Shown: positions 61,909 to 64,000 of the stretch, in pieces | How positions within the stretch are numbered: the first letter of the stretch is position 1 | Layout of the letters: every line of letters begins with the position of its first letter | Assembly: GCA_025506515.1 (NCBI GenBank) | Contig: CM046442.1 | Coordinates: 110,599,706-110,663,705 of the forward strand | Source: Flaveria trinervia | Taxonomy: Eukaryota > Streptophyta > Magnoliopsida > Asterales > Asteraceae | Length of the DNA stretch: 64,000 nucleotides | Reading direction: 5' to 3' | Notes under the pieces: model-generated | The model's database searches: none | What the model saw: only the letters and a program-made list of their open reading frames with translations | What the model was told of the DNA's origin: nothing | Program-made: the position numbers and the translations under genes

Positions 61909-64000
61909 AACTCCCCGTATGCTGATGCTACAAAAACCTCACTTATTATTGCTTCTCAAAACTTCAGCACTAGGGACAGAAGATGTCTATTTGTTTCATT
62001 GTTCTTCCCTAAAGTTGTGCTGAGAAGTTTGTACAAGTCATTAGTGGACATGAGATCGAGTCTGTCACTTTGAAGACATGCACCCTTTGTTGCACCCCCT
62101 GAAGAGTGTTAGTTGAGGGGAGTTGTAGTCATACTCCCATCTAGTTATTGATTCAAGGTTCAAGCCTTCAACCATTTGAAGAAAGGCTTTGCATTTGGTT
62201 GCTAATCATTTCCTCTCCTCCTCTCTCAATTTCAGCTCCTCTTCAATCTTGGTCCTTGCAGTTAGCTCGGCCATATAAAGGTTGTTTAAATGATTCCTGA
62301 TGTGAGTAGCTATCTCAGAGTTAGAGGGGTTGGTGAATGACTTCTCTGCTAACTCAGCAGTATGAAATCTACTTAAGTGTAGCAGAGATGAGGGATTTAG
62401 CTTATTTATTACTCCATTCTCTCTCTCAAAAACGAAGTTGTTAGAAGAATCTTCGAACCTCCACTAGATGATCTTCTTTCTTCGCACAAGGGGATTAATT
62501 GGCATTGTATCCCCTTTCCTGGAATCTAGTAGTGTCACCAACCTTCTTCTTAGCTTCCTCACTTCATCATTTAGGGATCAGAGTTAAGGCCAAGGAGTTT
62601 TACAACTTTATCAGTGTTCCTCTAGGCACATCAAGGAATTTACCTCTTGTGAGGGAACATGAGGATCCATTTACATAAATCAATTTGATAGACTCCTCCT
62701 CACAAGATATGTCGCTCAAGGTTTTACACTTGGTGAGCTTCATCTTGATCTCCCTAAACTCCTCTAAGGAGAGATGTTTGAAAGGCTGAGGGGGTGGTTT
62801 TAGTGGTTGTTGGGTAGGCAGCGGTGTTTGGGTTCTAGGTAGTGTTTTGGGCTTGATGGGTAGTTGAGGTGGTTGTGGTGATGGTGAGGGAATAGAGGAT
62901 GGTGTAGGTCCAGTGGTGTACGGTTTAGAGGTAGGTTAGCTTTAATGGGAAGTGGAAAATGGGTTGGTTCAGGTTATGGTTGAGGTTAAGTTGTTGGCTT
63001 GAAGATCATCCCATGTCCCCTTCTATACATCTCCTTCCTTTTCCTTGAACGAATGTCAACGTTGACGTCACTGACATGTCGCTACAAGGTATTTCAGACA
63101 TATGACCCAGCTGCCTACCAGAGAAGCCATGAGCCCAAAGATAGTCCTTCATCTAGGCCTTATCACCTATCTTCTTAACAGCAGCGAGTCCTGCTTCTTC
63201 TTCTTCTTCTCTTCTTCTTCTTCTTCTTCTCCCTTAGTTTCTCCTTTAGAACTTTCTTCCTCTCTTTCCCATTTTGATCTTTCTCTTTGTTGAAGAGCCA
63301 TAAGATCATATCATTGTTATGTGGAGAGAATTCTTCTGGAGAGAAACCTCTAGAGTTCTAAAAATTTATCCTTTCCCTTCTTTGCTGCAAATCAGCCACC
63401 GTTTCCTTCTTCACCCTATCTTCTTCTAGGGCCAACCTTGTTGCATATTCATTTTTGCCGCAAGGTTTCCTTCTCTAACTCAATTAGCTCCTATAATGGT
63501 TGTATAAGCACTTCTTTAATGACACCTCCAAGCTTGACTAGCCTGTCAATGATTTCCACCCTTCTTTAGTTATTCACAGCGTCCTGGTTGGCTGCAGCTA
63601 CTTTGCTGCTTGCAGCTAACAACTTCCCGGTTAGAAGTCTACATTTTCTTTTAAGATTTTCTAACCTATCTTCATCTTGAATCTCTTCCGCAGTCATCTT
63701 CCTTTTTCCTTTCACATCTTCGGACGTGTTATACTATAGGGGTCTTCGATGAAAGTTTTAGGTTGAAAGATGGTCGTTGGAGCTTATTGTAGTGAAGTTG
63801 TTTGAGTGAGAAGTTGGCTGAGAAAATCATTATTATATACCTCAAATTCAAGTTCTAGGGTAGCATCTATGATAACCAGATCCTTGGATTGGGAAAGTAG
63901 TCCTTCCACAGCTTCCATCTCAGCTACAGAAGATTGAAATTGTTCTTTCGAGGCTTTGACTTCTGATTTGAAAGTCTGCGGCAATGCACTCTCTGTCCAA
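61909..64000 (-). pseudogene. env-like third ORF of element E, C-terminal half
   Basis: It runs off the window edge. Minus-strand text at 63984-63784 (EVKASKEQFQSSVAEMEAVE, then LLSQSKDLVIIDATLELEFE) matches C near 27000-27110. Going down are Glu/Lys coiled-coil-like stretches (63720-63180, with a CTT repeat at 63190-63235), a Pro-rich tract (62780-63000), RRKKII and WRFEDSSNNFVFERENG (about 62400-62480), and RWEYDYNSPQLTLFRG (about 62120-62150), before a decayed PPT at 61909-61920. The order is the same as C, including both W-modules. Several stops and frameshifts. Confidence 0.72.

Overview
The window is plant nuclear DNA made almost entirely of nested LTR retrotransposons, most of them decayed. 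The evidence is copia-type gag-pol pieces, initiator-Met tRNA primer sites (TGGTATCAGAGC and variants), 5-bp target-site duplications (TSDs), TG...CA LTRs and one chromovirus tail. I found no intact host gene, tRNA, rRNA or bacterial-type gene. A large-genome eudicot is likely. The third ORF of the Sirevirus-like elements resembles env-like ORFs common in Asteraceae, but that placement is only a guess.

Layout. (1) 1-2772: 3' end of a Ty3/gypsy chromovirus (integrase tail, chromodomain, 3' LTR). (2) 2773-32584: element A, a minus-strand Sirevirus-like copia element with its 5' LTR at 31815-32584. It is interrupted twice: by element B (4442-18752, TSD AGTCT, in A's RNase H) and by element C (22835-29872, TSD CTTGG, in A's gag). 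B is a 14.3-kb minus-strand copia element with both LTRs, PBS, PPT, gag-pol and a 3' env-like gene. C is a plus-strand element whose LTR runs straight into an RNase H remnant followed by a nearly whole env-like gene. (3) 32590-35150: element D, a plus-strand pol/env-like remnant. (4) 35150-41408: AT-rich DNA without recognisable transposon genes, holding a solo LTR (37540-38334, TSD ACCTA) inside an older tandem duplication. (5) 41409-48449: element K, plus strand, same LTR type as A, with RT deleted. (6) 48450-50184: start of a small-LTR copia element I. (7) 50185-51122: 3' LTR and env-like tail of element H, minus. (8) 51123-53458: element G, short and non-autonomous. (9) 53459-53552 plus 61622-64000: element E, minus (half an LTR plus an env-like gene), split by the 8-kb minus-strand copia element F (53553-61616, TSD AGAAC).

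How the parts relate. Two Sirevirus-like groups are present. Group 1 (B) carries a dispersed AGTCG-TG-CGACT palindrome in its LTRs and untranslated regions. Group 2 (A, C, D, E, H, K) carries a dispersed CTTCCGAAG/CTTCGGAAG motif in the same places. Both have, downstream of RNase H, a third gene with an N-terminal globular domain (FCMYPR/FYMYPR signature), a low-complexity and coiled-coil middle, and a C-terminal module built round I-x-x-W and a following charged strand. The best candidates for something undescribed are that C-terminal module (apparently duplicated in C and E), a four-copy hairpin array in B with compensating stem changes (9733-9865), and the 21-bp heptad-coding array in G. 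All boundaries, TSDs and frames were read by eye; no alignment or database search was run.
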